Source: Stomoxys calcitrans
Lineage: Eukaryota; Arthropoda; Insecta; Diptera; Muscidae
Reading direction: 5' to 3'
Assembly: GCF_963082655.1 (NCBI RefSeq)
Contig: NC_081554.1
Location: 126,641,453-126,705,452 of the forward strand
Length of the DNA: 64,000 nucleotides
The notes under the pieces are model-generated. The model did no database searches. It was not told the origin of the DNA and was given only the letters and a program-made list of their open reading frames with translations. Both the position numbers and the translations under genes were made by a program. Positions 34,601 through 44,149 of this stretch are shown here, piece after piece. The first letter of the stretch is position 1, and each line of letters starts with the position of its first letter.

Positions 34601-37600
34601 AGTGATCACATAATTGCTATCTCATGGAAAAGTTTTCGGGATGCTTGGGCACTCTATCAGACTCAATCATTTACACCAAAACATTCGTTTCCTCTTGGCT
34701 AAATCCGTATACTGCATGTTTTCCTCTATGGAAGGGAAATTTGTAGTAAAGGGTGATTTTTTTTGAGGTTAGTATTTTCATGCATTAGTATTTGACAGAT
34801 CACGTGGGATTTCAGACATGGTGTCAAAGAGAAAGATGCTCAGTATGCTTTGACATTTCATCATGAATAGACTTACTAACGAGCAACGCTTGCAAATCAT
34901 TGAATTTTTCATTCACCGTAACGTTGCGTCCAACAGCATCTTTGAAAAAATACGGTCCAATGATTCCACCAGCGTACAAACCACACCAAACAGTGCATTT
35001 TTCGGGATGCATGGGCAGTTCTTGAACGGCTTCTGGTTGCTCTTCACTCCAAATGCGGCAATTTTGCTTATTTACGTAGCCATTCAACCAGAAATGAGCC
35101 TCATCGCTGAACAAAATTTGTCAAAATTTGAACACATTTCGAACCGAACACTGATTTTGGTAATAAAATTCAATGATTTGCAAGCGTTGCTCGTTAGTAA
35201 GTCTATTCATGATGAAATGTCAAAGCATACTGAGCATCTTTCTCTTTGACACCATGTCTGAAATCCCACGTGATCTGTCAAATACTAATGCATGAAAATC
35301 CTAACCTCAAAAAAATCACCCTTTACATGTGATTCCAGGAGTACAAGACGAATAAAACGGTATGAGAGTTGTGCACCTTACTTTGAAAGTCTTTTTGAGA
35401 TGAAGCTTAGGGATTTCCTTAATATTAAAAACCTTGCCCTTTTCATAAAATTGTATATGATAAATCTCCACAATATCTGTTCCATAAATACCAATTTGGA
35501 AGAACAAACCGGAGGATCTTAGTATTCCAGCCTAGCTGTCGCTAGCTTATATCAGAATGCCAATACTTCGTTTATGCAATGCGGTTATGGAACTCACTGC
35601 CACCATCGATACACAGGCAAGGCAATACACTTCAGAAAAATCGTTAATAAGGTAATCAATTTGACAAAGGTGTTGATGAAGATGCATGGCGTATCAGAAA
35701 TCATTATGCACCAAGCCAGTCAAAGTGTTTTGAATAATAACACACACTTGCTCAACTTTTATAAGTTCTTTGCCATGCTATTCTTTAAGTAGAAAGCATT
35801 GAATATGATCGCGAGCTAGATGTTCGAAAAATCACGAAAAGTCATAAGCTTTTTTTAATCAAATAATTGAATCCTTGCTTTTTCAATTACAATTAAATTC
35901 CTGTTTTATCCTCTATTATGCATGTAGTTTTAAAGTCGTACTATGTTGTGATAATCATTCTGCCTTTTTCTTCTTATCTTGTTGTGATCAACTGTCTTAT
36001 CTTGTTGTGATCAATTAAATTGCTTACCATTGTAATATCGCATACTATTCCTATTAGATACTTAAAATCCTGTTGTATGTGAAAACAAACAAATAAATCA
36101 AATCAAATCGTGTTACAACAAAGAACACCACACAGATTTGAGCTCAAAGTTCCAACTTGTGTGGTTCTCATAGTTATCCCGTGCCGGGAATAGCAGATGG
36201 TCGGAATAGTTGCGCTAGCGTAAAAAGACGTTTAACCTTTATCAGATGTCATTAAAGGGGGCCCTGAAGCCTTTTATCCTCTTTTGTGGTTCCAGAACTG
36301 GCTGACTGGAGGAAGCTCTTAGCTTAGATTCATAAAATTTCGGAGAGTAAACATGGACAGACGGGCATGACTGAACCGTAGCAGGAAGTGTTTCTGAGTC
36401 AATCAGTACAATGCCTTACACTTTTTTATTTTTTGGGTTTTTGGTACCCAGTAATCTAAATATGATCAAGAATTCCGGCACGGATAGCTAAGAGCACCAC
36501 ACAGGCCGGAACATTGAGGTCCTATCAGTATTCATTGCTGTCCACAGGTTGCGGATAGTGGAATGCCCCATACGGAGTTTTAGCTTGAGGTCGGGCGGCA
36601 CCAGCTCTTGCACAAATACTGAGTGTCTATGATGCTCGAGGCGAGTTAATGTCGCCTTAAATAACCAATGGCCACCATGTTCCTGCGGCGATCGGTCCTT
36701 TGGACCGGAACGTGTTGGCTTAACTACAGGAGCTTGACGAGGATCGCCACCTCCACATGAAATGGCTATAACAACAACATGTCCAAGAATTGGCGTACTT
36801 ATTGATGTTTTAACATAATAATGTGATGAAGATTTGTCAATTTGCCTAATCTTAAGTTAAAAAAACTGCCTTGCTTAAGATTTTCTTGAAATTTTTCGTT
36901 AGTTTACCTTAATGGAGTAGTCGTCGCTGGTAGTTACAAGCATTTGAGAATCTTTTGGATTGAAAGCCACACTGTTTACTACATCTGTATGCTTGTATTT
37001 GGCCAATGAAATACCATAGTAACGGTCCCATAAGTAGGCATGCATATCTTCGGCACCGCTAAAAGCATGACAAAAGATTAAAAATTGGTGTTGTTTTAAC
37101 AACGTAGTGATATGACAGTACCTTGCTACATAATCATCACAGACATCCAGGAATATAAAGAAACATTCGTTACTGGGTGTATATGCTTTATGGGCACGTA
37201 GCATATTTCCCACACGTTTCAAAGTCATTAAATCGATGACATGTATGTCAATTTCTTGTGCTATTGGCGGCGGTTCCAAAGGATTTGATATAACATAGTC
37301 TTGGGGCCAGGGACGGGTATTAACATAAAGATATCTGAAAAGCAGATAAAATTTGTTTTTTTAATTGTTTGAGATAATAGAAAGCTGTGGAGTTTATTTC
37401 ATATCTTATTGCGTTTACTTCATCACTAAGTTTTAGAAAAAAAAAGTTTTTTATCATCGTCTTTGTTATAAGATATGAAATCTCACCATCCAAGGGAATA
37501 AAATAACCTGTGGTCGGGACTTAAAGCCATTCCTATAATGTGACCATGTAAATCTATTACTTTATCGATTTTATCGAAACGATCTGATACAGATTCATAA

Positions 37601-40600
37601 TTATTCCAGTCGGGATCGGGATCGCGCATTTGATTCTGAAAGAAAAACATCGGTGACATTTAAGATGGAAAATTCCCTATGCTTGGAAAACCAACCCTTT
37701 CTTTTCGTGCTGCCACTCTTTCCTTTAGTGAGGGTCCCGGATCCAATTTTTTGGGAAACGTTACATGGTTTATGCGTTTAATTCCAATCTGATGAGGCGT
37801 ATACGTTTTAGAACCCGTTGAGAAAATTAAATATTTCGGTATGGAATTTTCCATATCATCATATTCTTCTACGGCTTCCGCCACATCATCCACCTCCACA
37901 TCATCCCCTTCTTCTTCATAGTCTAGAGGGCAATTGTCCCCATTAAACCGACGACGATATTCATCAGCAAAATATATGGATATATCATCAGTTGATTTAG
38001 TTTGACGATGCCGTGATGTTGAAGCCATAGCATCATTCGAACTGTTCTGTTCAACCGAGTGTCTAACAGATGTTATATGCGAGAGTGGATTGCCCGCTGA
38101 GCCTCCATCAACACTATCAATGGCAGGTGAATTTTGTTTCATATCTACATCTTCGTTCTGTTGGGGGAACAATTATTATATAGCTACCTACTTCTGAGAC
38201 ATTGTATATATTCTATATTGACTTACATCTGCCGAGCTGGGTTCCTCCGCCAGTGGATCATTTGTTTCATCTAACCAGGGGCATTTAGCCATCATAATGG
38301 CTCTAACCGAACTAGCGTTGCGGTTGTAAAATTTATACAATTGATTCATAATGGGTACATGCTCCGAATCCACTTCCTGATTTGCCTTATTTAACCACAA
38401 TACGGACGTACTTACTAAATGGGCCAGCCAATGAAGTTCGCCGGATATTAAATATTGATCACTAAACCATGTGCCAAATATATCATATGGACGATTTCGG
38501 ACACGACATCGTAGATGGGAGTCTTAAAAAAAAAACAGAAAACAGAAATTGAATTCACATCAAATGACATCTCAAAAGTCACTCACAATCACCGCCAACG
38601 GTGAATACCACAATTTCGCCAGATGTGCTGTGCGGAGCCCCAAAATGTACACCAGAGACCAAGAGCAGAGTATCGCTTTGATTAAACTGTGAGTACTGTG
38701 TATATTTCCAACTAAATTGTTTCATATTGTGCGAGTATCTCTCTGTGCAGGGATGATCTGAATTCCAAATCTGAAAAAGAGTTAAGATTTTCATTATAAA
38801 CCAGTGATGAGCACATTAATACTGTTGAAAAGACTAAACTCTGTTCGTGTGTGTATCATCAAAGATCAAATACAGCAGAGTATTGTGTTCAGCTTTCGGA
38901 ATTGTTGCGAAAAACTTTATCAAAATATCATGGCTTTTTTCAACATGACTACATGAAATTTTTTTACTAACTCAATCTTACATTCATATTACACTAGAAT
39001 TAATTCTTTTTAAATGCTTTTCTTACGGCATTTATTTATTTCACCCGTTTTTAGCTTAAACGTTATTTATATGGAGATTGACAGTTGTTTAAAGTTGTTT
39101 GAAAAGCCCAATAGAGTACCAACCCTAATTGAAATAGAGGCAGTCGAACGAATCCACATGAAGCTGTTTATACTGTCCGTGTGCCAATCCCATGGCAGCC
39201 GGTTATAAGTACCGGATTGAACCGATGGATTCTTTCATCGGCAAGGTGCAACATGCCTCAGTGCACAACACACTGCTACAATAGCAACCAATGCTGGCCC
39301 GGCACGGAATAATTATAAGCATCACACAGCCTAGAACTTTGAGCTCCAATCTGTGTGGTGTTCTTCGTTATCATGAGAAGCTAAGCTGCAGGCTAAAGAG
39401 CGCGTCCATGGGCTGCGGATAGTGGAATGCTCAATACGGAGTAGCTGCAACTACAGTCGCGGACATTCAGCGATATCGAGTGGAGGGTTTCAGTGAGAGG
39501 CCGGGTGGCGCGGGCTCGGTGCCTATAATGCTTGATACAACTTTTAAATAGCCAATGGCCATCTTGTTTCCCCGGCGATCGGTTGTATAGACCGGAACGA
39601 GCTTGACGAGGATCGCCACCTGCACATGTATTTTTAAATTTCCATATCCTTATCTCCTCTTCGGACGGAGCGGAGAGCAGTGTATTTCATCATCATGATT
39701 TTTCACCAGGTCTTCCTTTTTCCGTTTCTTTTTTTTTCTCGCTAGGGTGTCACAATTGGCCGGACTGGCCTTCGAGTGAACTCACTTTTCGGAATGTGCT
39801 TCCCATTTAACCTTAAACTTAATATTTTCAGCAAAACATATCAATAGTAGGTACATCTTCAGGCCGATACCTCACTTTAGAGGTCAATTATAAACTGTAA
39901 TTGTTTTCATTTTGGATGGGGGCACTAAGGCTAGGATCTTTCTAAGGATTCTAAGGGAGGCCACCGTAGCGCAGAGGTAAGCATGTCTGCCTATGACGCG
40001 GAACGTCTGGGTTCAAAACCTGGCGAGACCATAAAAAAAAAATTGCAATGGTGGTTTTCCCCTCCTATTGTTGGCAACATTTGTGAGGTACTATGCTATG
40101 AAAAAAATTCTTTCCAAAGAGGTATTTGTGGCTGTAGCCTCATTTTCATGTGGAGGTGCCCGTTCCGATCCAAAGGACCTATCGCCGCGGTTGCAAGTTG
40201 GCCATTGGTTATTTAAAGGCTCCACTATCCGTAACCTATGGACTCGCTCGATAGCTCGCTGGTAAGCTTCTCGTGACAGCAATGAACACCACACAGATTG
40301 AACCTCAATGTTCCAGCCTGTATGGTGCTCGCAGATATCCCTTGCAGGGGAGGTGTCGCACTGCGGCACTCTTGTCGGACTCGACTATAGAAAAGAGGTC
40401 CATTATCATTGAGCTTAAACTTGAATCGGACCGCATTCATTGATATGATAGAAGTTTGTCCCTGTTCCTTATTGAAATTTTCATGAGCAAAATTTTTCTG
40501 CAAAAAATTTTGGAAGTCTAGTGGCGGGTGCAGCATTTTTCAGTCGGATTTTTTGCGGCGGCCTTCAAAGTTCTGGAGACGATTACGAATCAGGAGCGAT

Positions 40601-42938
40601 TCTTCTTATTCTGTCTTTCATTCTGGGCTACTGTATAGGACAGAAGTGGTCGACTGGAAGGAACTATCGCTGAAAGAGCTTAACACTCGTCCGAAGATTC
40701 GTTCTTTCCACGCACACCGATTTTCTTCCTCTTCTCTTTTTGTTACGTACTGTCTTGTGCGCCAAACCATTAACTTCTAACACTCGATTCACTTAATGTA
40801 TCATTTTTTTAAGTTTTTTTAACATTATTAAAAAAATTAATTTTTTTCGAAAAATTATTTATTATTTCTAAGTCACTATGTTTTTATAACGAAAAAATTA
40901 TTTTCTTAATATTTAATGACCATTAGCGACGAAAAGTGTATTCTTCATGACTTTGATATAAAACCGCAACTGTTGGAAAAGTAGTAGGCTTTTCCTTTTA
41001 CATATAGAAACGATTAAGTGCAACGATACACTAAAACGACCTTCCTTCTGAATTTAAAAATTTTTTTTTTACATTTTTGAATTTTTCCCCAATGCATTAC
41101 GTGTACTCTTTACTCCAATTACGCATTGGTATACTTCAATCCTAACTTGACCTAGAATTTTTCAAGGCAGCTCTTTTCATGGGTATTTCTCAAACCATTT
41201 TTTTTTCGAGGGTATCGGATAGCAATAGAGGTTGTTAAATGCGTTTATCATTAACTAAATCTAACCTCATATGCAACACGCATTTCGGGCTCAGAAACAA
41301 GGAGACTTTTCTCTCATCAATAATTGCTGTTCGATTCAATCATTGATAAGGAAAGGCTAAGTTAGGTGAAATGGACTGCTCATCAGGATACGGTAGAAAG
41401 AAAGGAAAGCGAAGAAGATGTGAAACCTCGGACCATATCCAGCAGTTATATACAAATAAAAGAAATAGTAAGAATGGGAGCCAGAGAGCGCCCCCTTTAA
41501 ATCTAGACCGTTAGACTGGCACCCATCCATGAAGACCCATCTCGCAAACACAGCATTTGCCCTCCACTAATCCATATCGGAAAAGCGAATTTTAAATGTC
41601 CTATTCCCATCGGTGTCGTTCTATTGATATGAGAGTCTGATATTTCCTCAGATTACCCTCCGCATCTATGGTATCTAGAATGGAGCTGTGGCCGTACCTA
41701 TCCTACTTCAGCATGCCGAGATCCCCCCCTGACTAAATACCTATCAAATATCGCCAGAATAAAGGGTTTCAGCGTCATATGCCGGCATGACCGATCGCCG
41801 CGGGAACATGGTGGCTATTGGTTATTTAAAGGCGCCAATAACCCGCCTTGTCATATCGAGCTTCATAGGCACACAGTATTTGTGCAAGAGTCGGTGCCGT
41901 CCGGCCTTTCCGCTCGATACCGCTGATTGTCCGCGACTGCAGTTGCAGCTACTCCGTATGGTGCACTTCACTATCCGCAACCTTTGCACGAAATGCGAAC
42001 ATAGTACCAGCCTTATGAGTTAATAAGAAAATTACGACAAAACCAATTGTTTTGCTTGCTGTCAAATCATATGGTATTTTAACGTACGAATCTGTCTACA
42101 GAGGGATAAAAAATGATAAGAGCAAATAAGTGGTTATGCGGGGCTGATACATTTTAATATATTAGTTTTCGTACGTTCAAATGCTGTGTGATTTCAGACG
42201 CATGGAAAAAAGTTTTATTCGCTTCAAGGAAAACAATTTGTTTAAGCGTGACTCGTGAGTTTTCGTGAGTCATAGCTTTTTGTGATCGTGCGTGACTCAA
42301 ATATTTGTTGTCCCGTTAGCGTGCGTGAACGTGAGTCCACATAAAAAAGTCGGGCGGGAGCGTCCGTGAGTAACATTTTCTCTCGTGAGCGTGAGTGCAA
42401 AATCAATAACGCGCACATCTTTACTTCATAGCAAAAACTTTTAATGAGAGTTAGATATGTACTTACAATAACATAGCCATCCTTGGAGCATGTGGCAAAC
42501 ATTTCACCATTATGAGAAAAGCTGACATGCAAAACTTGATGGGCATGGCCTTGCAAACGTTCAGTCTGTACAAAAGGTATGCGGGATGTTAAACGTGCGT
42601 ATTCATCTTTCCAAGATGAGGCACCTACAATAATTAATATGATTATGAACGCATAGAATCATTCAATATTCATTTGAGCACAACTTACCTGGTTTAAGGG
42701 GTATCGAGGGATCAGTGGAAAAGTGTTGCTGAAATTGATGCTTCCAAAGAATAGTATCATTGGCCACCTCATACCAACGGCGGCAAGTGGCAGATGCGCT
42801 TAGAATGTCTTTAGGTTCCAGAAGAGCAAATACTTTTATTAACACTGGGTCCGGCATGGACCACCATAATGACTCACTGCCTTCGTCTTCATCTTCAATG
42901 AACATTTTTTGCTTTTTCGCTTTATTGTCCTCTGTCAT
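25621..42938 (-). CDS. FBXW5: F-box/WD repeat-containing protein 5-like
   Basis: Nine exons on the minus strand: 42938-42689, 42624-42467, 38770-38587, 38522-38227, 38157-37696, 37635-37508, 37334-37122, 37058-36908 and 25716-25621; 646 codons, 645 aa. All introns are GT-AG and phases agree. FBXW5 is a substrate receptor of cullin-RING ubiquitin ligases (known substrates in mammals include TSC2 and SAS-6). Visible: an F-box at about residues 27-70 (SMPDPVLIKVFALLEPKDIL, CRRWYEVAN); a WD unit at about 103-140 (GHAHQVLHVSFSHNGEMFAT, DGYVIIWNS); the family block VRNRPYDIFGTWFSDQYLIS; an acidic insert in exon 5; DLHGHIIGMALSPDHRYLYV; and a last WD unit TDVVNSVAFNPKDSQ...DDYSIK|IWRSRAVAKK split across exons 8/9. 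Without exon 9 the frame would end KVN* just inside the donor; the IWRSR exon restores the canonical ending. The exon 5 donor (GTTGGT) is weak. Exon 9 assignment is inference from phase, motif and strand. Confidence 0.9.
26150..26240 (+). repeat. Family C fragment
   Basis: GTTGTTGTTGCAGCCACA then GTGGAGGTGGCGATCCTC joins directly to the far end of the family (AGCTCAAAGTTCCGGCC), so the middle is deleted. Lies in FBXW5 intron 8. Confidence 0.65.
26315..27310 (-). repeat. Family A dispersed repeat, near complete, in FBXW5 intron 8
   Basis: Starts GTTCGGCCGGGCCGAATC with TATACCCTCCACCATGG and ends CCTATTGTGGAGGATATAAA. Contains about five internal units and the conserved GACGGACATTGCTAGATC region. 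Confidence 0.88.
27361..28014 (+). pseudogene. Jockey-type LINE ORF2 fragment
   Basis: Broken frames with RARRRAIRRIRGLRA, MGRVIPLLKPGKDPS (start of RT) and then, after an internal deletion, the C-terminal ERPPPIVPEEINLPRQTR. It matches the copy at 44.15-46.6 kb. Lies in FBXW5 intron 8, antisense to the gene. Confidence 0.82.
28030..28132 (+). repeat. Family D short repeat (copy 1)
   Basis: GTTGTTTTAGCAGTGTG, then CACTGAGGCGGCAGCCCTTG and CAACCGGCTGCCATT. Other copies at 54925-55025 (plus) and 39183-39287 (minus). Confidence 0.7.
28150..28690 (+). pseudogene. Jockey-type LINE endonuclease fragment
   Basis: Broken frames read YNVYVLPVGSSVHLMAQL and NEDTPTRITKRCSSSPDH, the distal part of the apurinic-type endonuclease domain of the same LINE group. 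It lies downstream of an RT fragment, the wrong order for one element, so it is a separate insertion or a rearranged piece. Confidence 0.75.
28840..30160 (-). pseudogene. Tc1-like transposon with decayed transposase
   Basis: The minus-strand frame starts at 29900 (MKPLPETQKDMWVQDRENG...), with an N-terminal helix-turn-helix-like segment (LKALSSKYKISESGVRKII). Pieces follow: VIWIDKSKYEL (first catalytic Asp), WKRVWCEPTQ, MRTVKHGGGS, GVGRLVKIYSKMTGEHY and, after a frameshift near 29225, FILQQDNDPKHTSK (second Asp). A further shift leads to SPDLNPIEHLWAILDNK (catalytic Glu), consistent with a DD34E enzyme. At least three frame breaks make it inactive. Exact TIR boundaries could not be fixed, so the ends given are approximate. 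Within FBXW5 intron 8, same strand as the gene. Confidence 0.85.
30161..30889. other. No gene; family B end near 30780
   Basis: AT-rich intronic sequence. ATATTTTTTCTGTGTACTG at about 30767-30785 matches the terminal motif of family B, but no partner end is visible nearby. Confidence 0.4.
30994..33090 (+). mobile_element. Non-autonomous Helitron with internal minisatellite (copy 2)
   Basis: Starts TCTTATATATGAAAATC at 30994 right after A30993 and ends CTAG at 33090 before T33091, the expected TC...CTRR inserted between A and T. A CGGGCCCG stem (33073-33080) lies just upstream of the end, as expected for the 3' hairpin. The body is about a dozen degenerate 110-130-bp units. There is no Rep/helicase frame; ORFs are chance frames in the repeats. 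A mariner MITE is nested at 32750-32986. Confidence 0.9.
32750..32986. mobile_element. Mariner MITE, 237 bp, nested in the Helitron
   Basis: Ends TTGGGTTGCCCAAAAAGTAA and its inverted complement, at least 30 bp of TIR, flanked by TA at 32748-32749 and 32987-32988. The sibling Helitron at 57114-59197 keeps the empty site (CGATATACTATTTTCGTA near 59090), proving a simple TA-target insertion. No transposase frame. Confidence 0.95.
33690..36105 (+). pseudogene. Non-LTR retrotransposon (RT-bearing), interrupted by a Tc1 derivative
   Basis: The frame at 33698-34318 carries RT motifs: TAALIDVTEDIRSNIDDG and CLIILDYSKAFDCVN (the first catalytic Asp box). The YxDD region near 34360 is decayed. The next frame reads KLSANISSDAIILIGDQEI, LKWSDHI. 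Coding similarity resumes after the inserted element (34749-35323) with RTRRIKRYESCAPYFESLF and LRDFLNIKNLALF, typical of the C-terminal part. The 3' end near 36105 has AATAAATCAAATCAAATC, a simple A-rich tail. Jockey/CR1-like by general appearance; clade not certain. Several stops. In FBXW5 intron 8. Confidence 0.75.
34749..35323 (-). mobile_element. Tc1/mariner deletion derivative with long TIRs (copy 2)
   Basis: TA at 34747-34748 and 35324-35325. Read on the minus strand it has the same plan as 3067-3673: start of transposase, jump to FSDEAHFWLNGYVNKQNC, ending RNVTVNE. It then joins KFNDLQALLV directly because about 32 bp present in copy 1 are missing. Its left TIR is therefore shorter than its right TIR. 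Non-coding. Confidence 0.88.
36110..36780 (-). repeat. Family C copies next to FBXW5 exon 8
   Basis: A partial copy (36120-36190, CACCACACAGATTTGAGCTC) is followed by unassigned sequence and then a full-length minus-oriented copy (36476-36775) running from GGCACGGATAGCTAAGAGC to GGATCGCCACCTCCACATG. Confidence 0.75.
39183..39287 (-). repeat. Family D short repeat (copy 2), FBXW5 intron 2
   Basis: CCATGGCAGCCGGTTATAAG, then GCCTCAGTGCACAACACAC and TGCTACAATAGCAAC: reversed family D. Confidence 0.7.
39300..39640 (-). repeat. Family C repeat, near full length, FBXW5 intron 2
   Basis: From CCCGGCACGGAATAATTATA through GTGAGAGGCCGGGTGGCG to GGATCGCCACCTGCACATG. Starts 13 bp after the family D copy, both in minus orientation. 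Confidence 0.78.
39957..40512 (+). repeat. tRNA-derived SINE, full length, split by a family C insertion
   Basis: The head contains an A box (TAGCGCAGAGGTAAGC, about 39967-39982) and a B box (GGGTTCAAAACCTG, about 40009-40022), then CTGGCGAGACCAT and an A-run. The body resumes after the insertion (40124-40349) at GTGTCGCACTGCGGCACTC and ends TTTTCATGAGCAAAATTTTT. The head does not fold as a complete tRNA, so this is a SINE and not a tRNA gene. Confidence 0.88.
40124..40349 (+). repeat. Family C copy nested in the SINE
   Basis: Sits between GAGGT at 40119-40123 and GAGGT at 40350-40354, a 5-bp target duplication; removing it restores the SINE sequence CCAAAGAGGTGTCGCACTG. Body GTGGAGGTGCCCGTTCCG to CAGATATCCCTTGCAGG, with an internal deletion. 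Confidence 0.85.
40520..41780. other. FBXW5 intron 2, no feature
   Basis: Mixed sequence without recognisable repeats or long frames. A T/A-rich segment spans 40790-41100. Confidence 0.45.
41786..42000 (+). repeat. Family C fragment, FBXW5 intron 2
   Basis: TGACCGATCGCCGCGGGAAC, then GTTATTTAAAGGCGCCAAT and TGTCCGCGACTGCAGTTGC; both ends missing. Confidence 0.75.
42240..42400. repeat. CGTGA-rich cluster beside FBXW5 exon 2
   Basis: About ten CGTGA pentamers, many as CGTGAG or GCGTGAC, within 160 bp, ending about 65 bp from the exon 2 donor. Looks like a degenerate short tandem array; function unknown. Confidence 0.6.
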
Positions 42939-44149
42939 GACTTCCTGTGAAAATTCGATGGCAATAACGTTAGTATTGATTGCGTCTTATTTTATATATT
43001 TATATAAATATTCCACTGATGGTTTAATTATTTAACAGATTTCTTTGTAGCTAAGCGTTGGAATAAATGAATTTAAAACACAAAATGGGCTTTTAAGTTA
43101 TACAAGTAGCGGAGAATTTCACTTTCATTTGCCTATTTCCGAACCGCAGCTAATTTTTAACTGGCTACTGGCTAACCAAATAACAGCAGCACCAAGTTAA
43201 ACGAATTGAGTTATGAAGGCCAAAAGCAATAGACGAAAAGCAAACACCTCAAAACAAAAAAAAAAACACAAACAAATAAAAGTTCAGTAGACAACAAAGA
43301 CCGCGACAACGATGGTGATTGGTTTCCAAAGGCAAAAAATCAACTGCTCTGAACAGATGCTCAGCTGCTATCAGTCTGTAAACGTTATGTGGTCTGGCGA
43401 ATTTTTTCTTCGTATAGTGCTTAGTACTATTAAAAAGCAAATGCTAAAACCAAAAAATTGATGATTAACACCAATAAAACGGCAGATTGTTTTTTGTTTT
43501 GGGTGAATCAAAAATAACTTTCTCCTGTCCCACCTTGCATCGTCTATCACCTGATCTTTATTTTGGCTTATCTCGCTTTGATGACAAATTTCGTATGGCT
43601 TAACGGCGTGGATGATAAATATTGGTAATAACTTTTTTCCTCAAGCTATTTTTGAATACTATACTGCAAGTGGAACCAGAGTTTACAATTTCTCTTCATT
43701 CTCTTTGAATGTGATATGAATCAAAATATTTACGAATATCAAGAGCAGACAGAAAAGATAAAAAGAATAAAATGAAATTGTCAAAAGTTGTGGTAACACA
43801 GCTGTCTGCGATATAACCAGCTGACGGGAATTCCTTTATTCATAGAGCATGATGGCAAACCTATGGCAAATAATAGGTCTGTTCGCCTACTTTTCCAGTA
43901 AATATTTCCAAGATTACACTAGAATCCAAATCCACTTGATTTGAGATAATCTCCAAACCCCTTCGCTCTACGATTCAAGTTATTTGTATTTGTCAAAAGG
44001 TATGTATTTGACAGCATTTTTATTGCACGAACATAGCCAGCACCTTGGGTAACAAGTGTCGTCTACGTCGCCTTCTGCGTCCTCGTCTTCAGACCATGTG
44101 ACCCCCCGAACTCTCCGGTACTGCAATATGAGCAACAGTGTATAATTTT
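42939..44149. other. Upstream of FBXW5, no feature assigned
   Basis: Should contain the FBXW5 promoter. No repeat recognised before the LINE at about 44150. A-run at 43255-43270. Confidence 0.4.

Noticed and set aside
36899..36907. FBXW5 ending KVN* right after exon 8
   Set aside because: GTAAAC is a good donor and the WD repeat would lack its conserved Trp; the exon at 25716-25621 fits phase and family better.
39967..40035. Possible tRNA gene at the SINE head
   Set aside because: Followed by the conserved SINE body and A-run; cloverleaf incomplete and repeated elsewhere (24680-24722).
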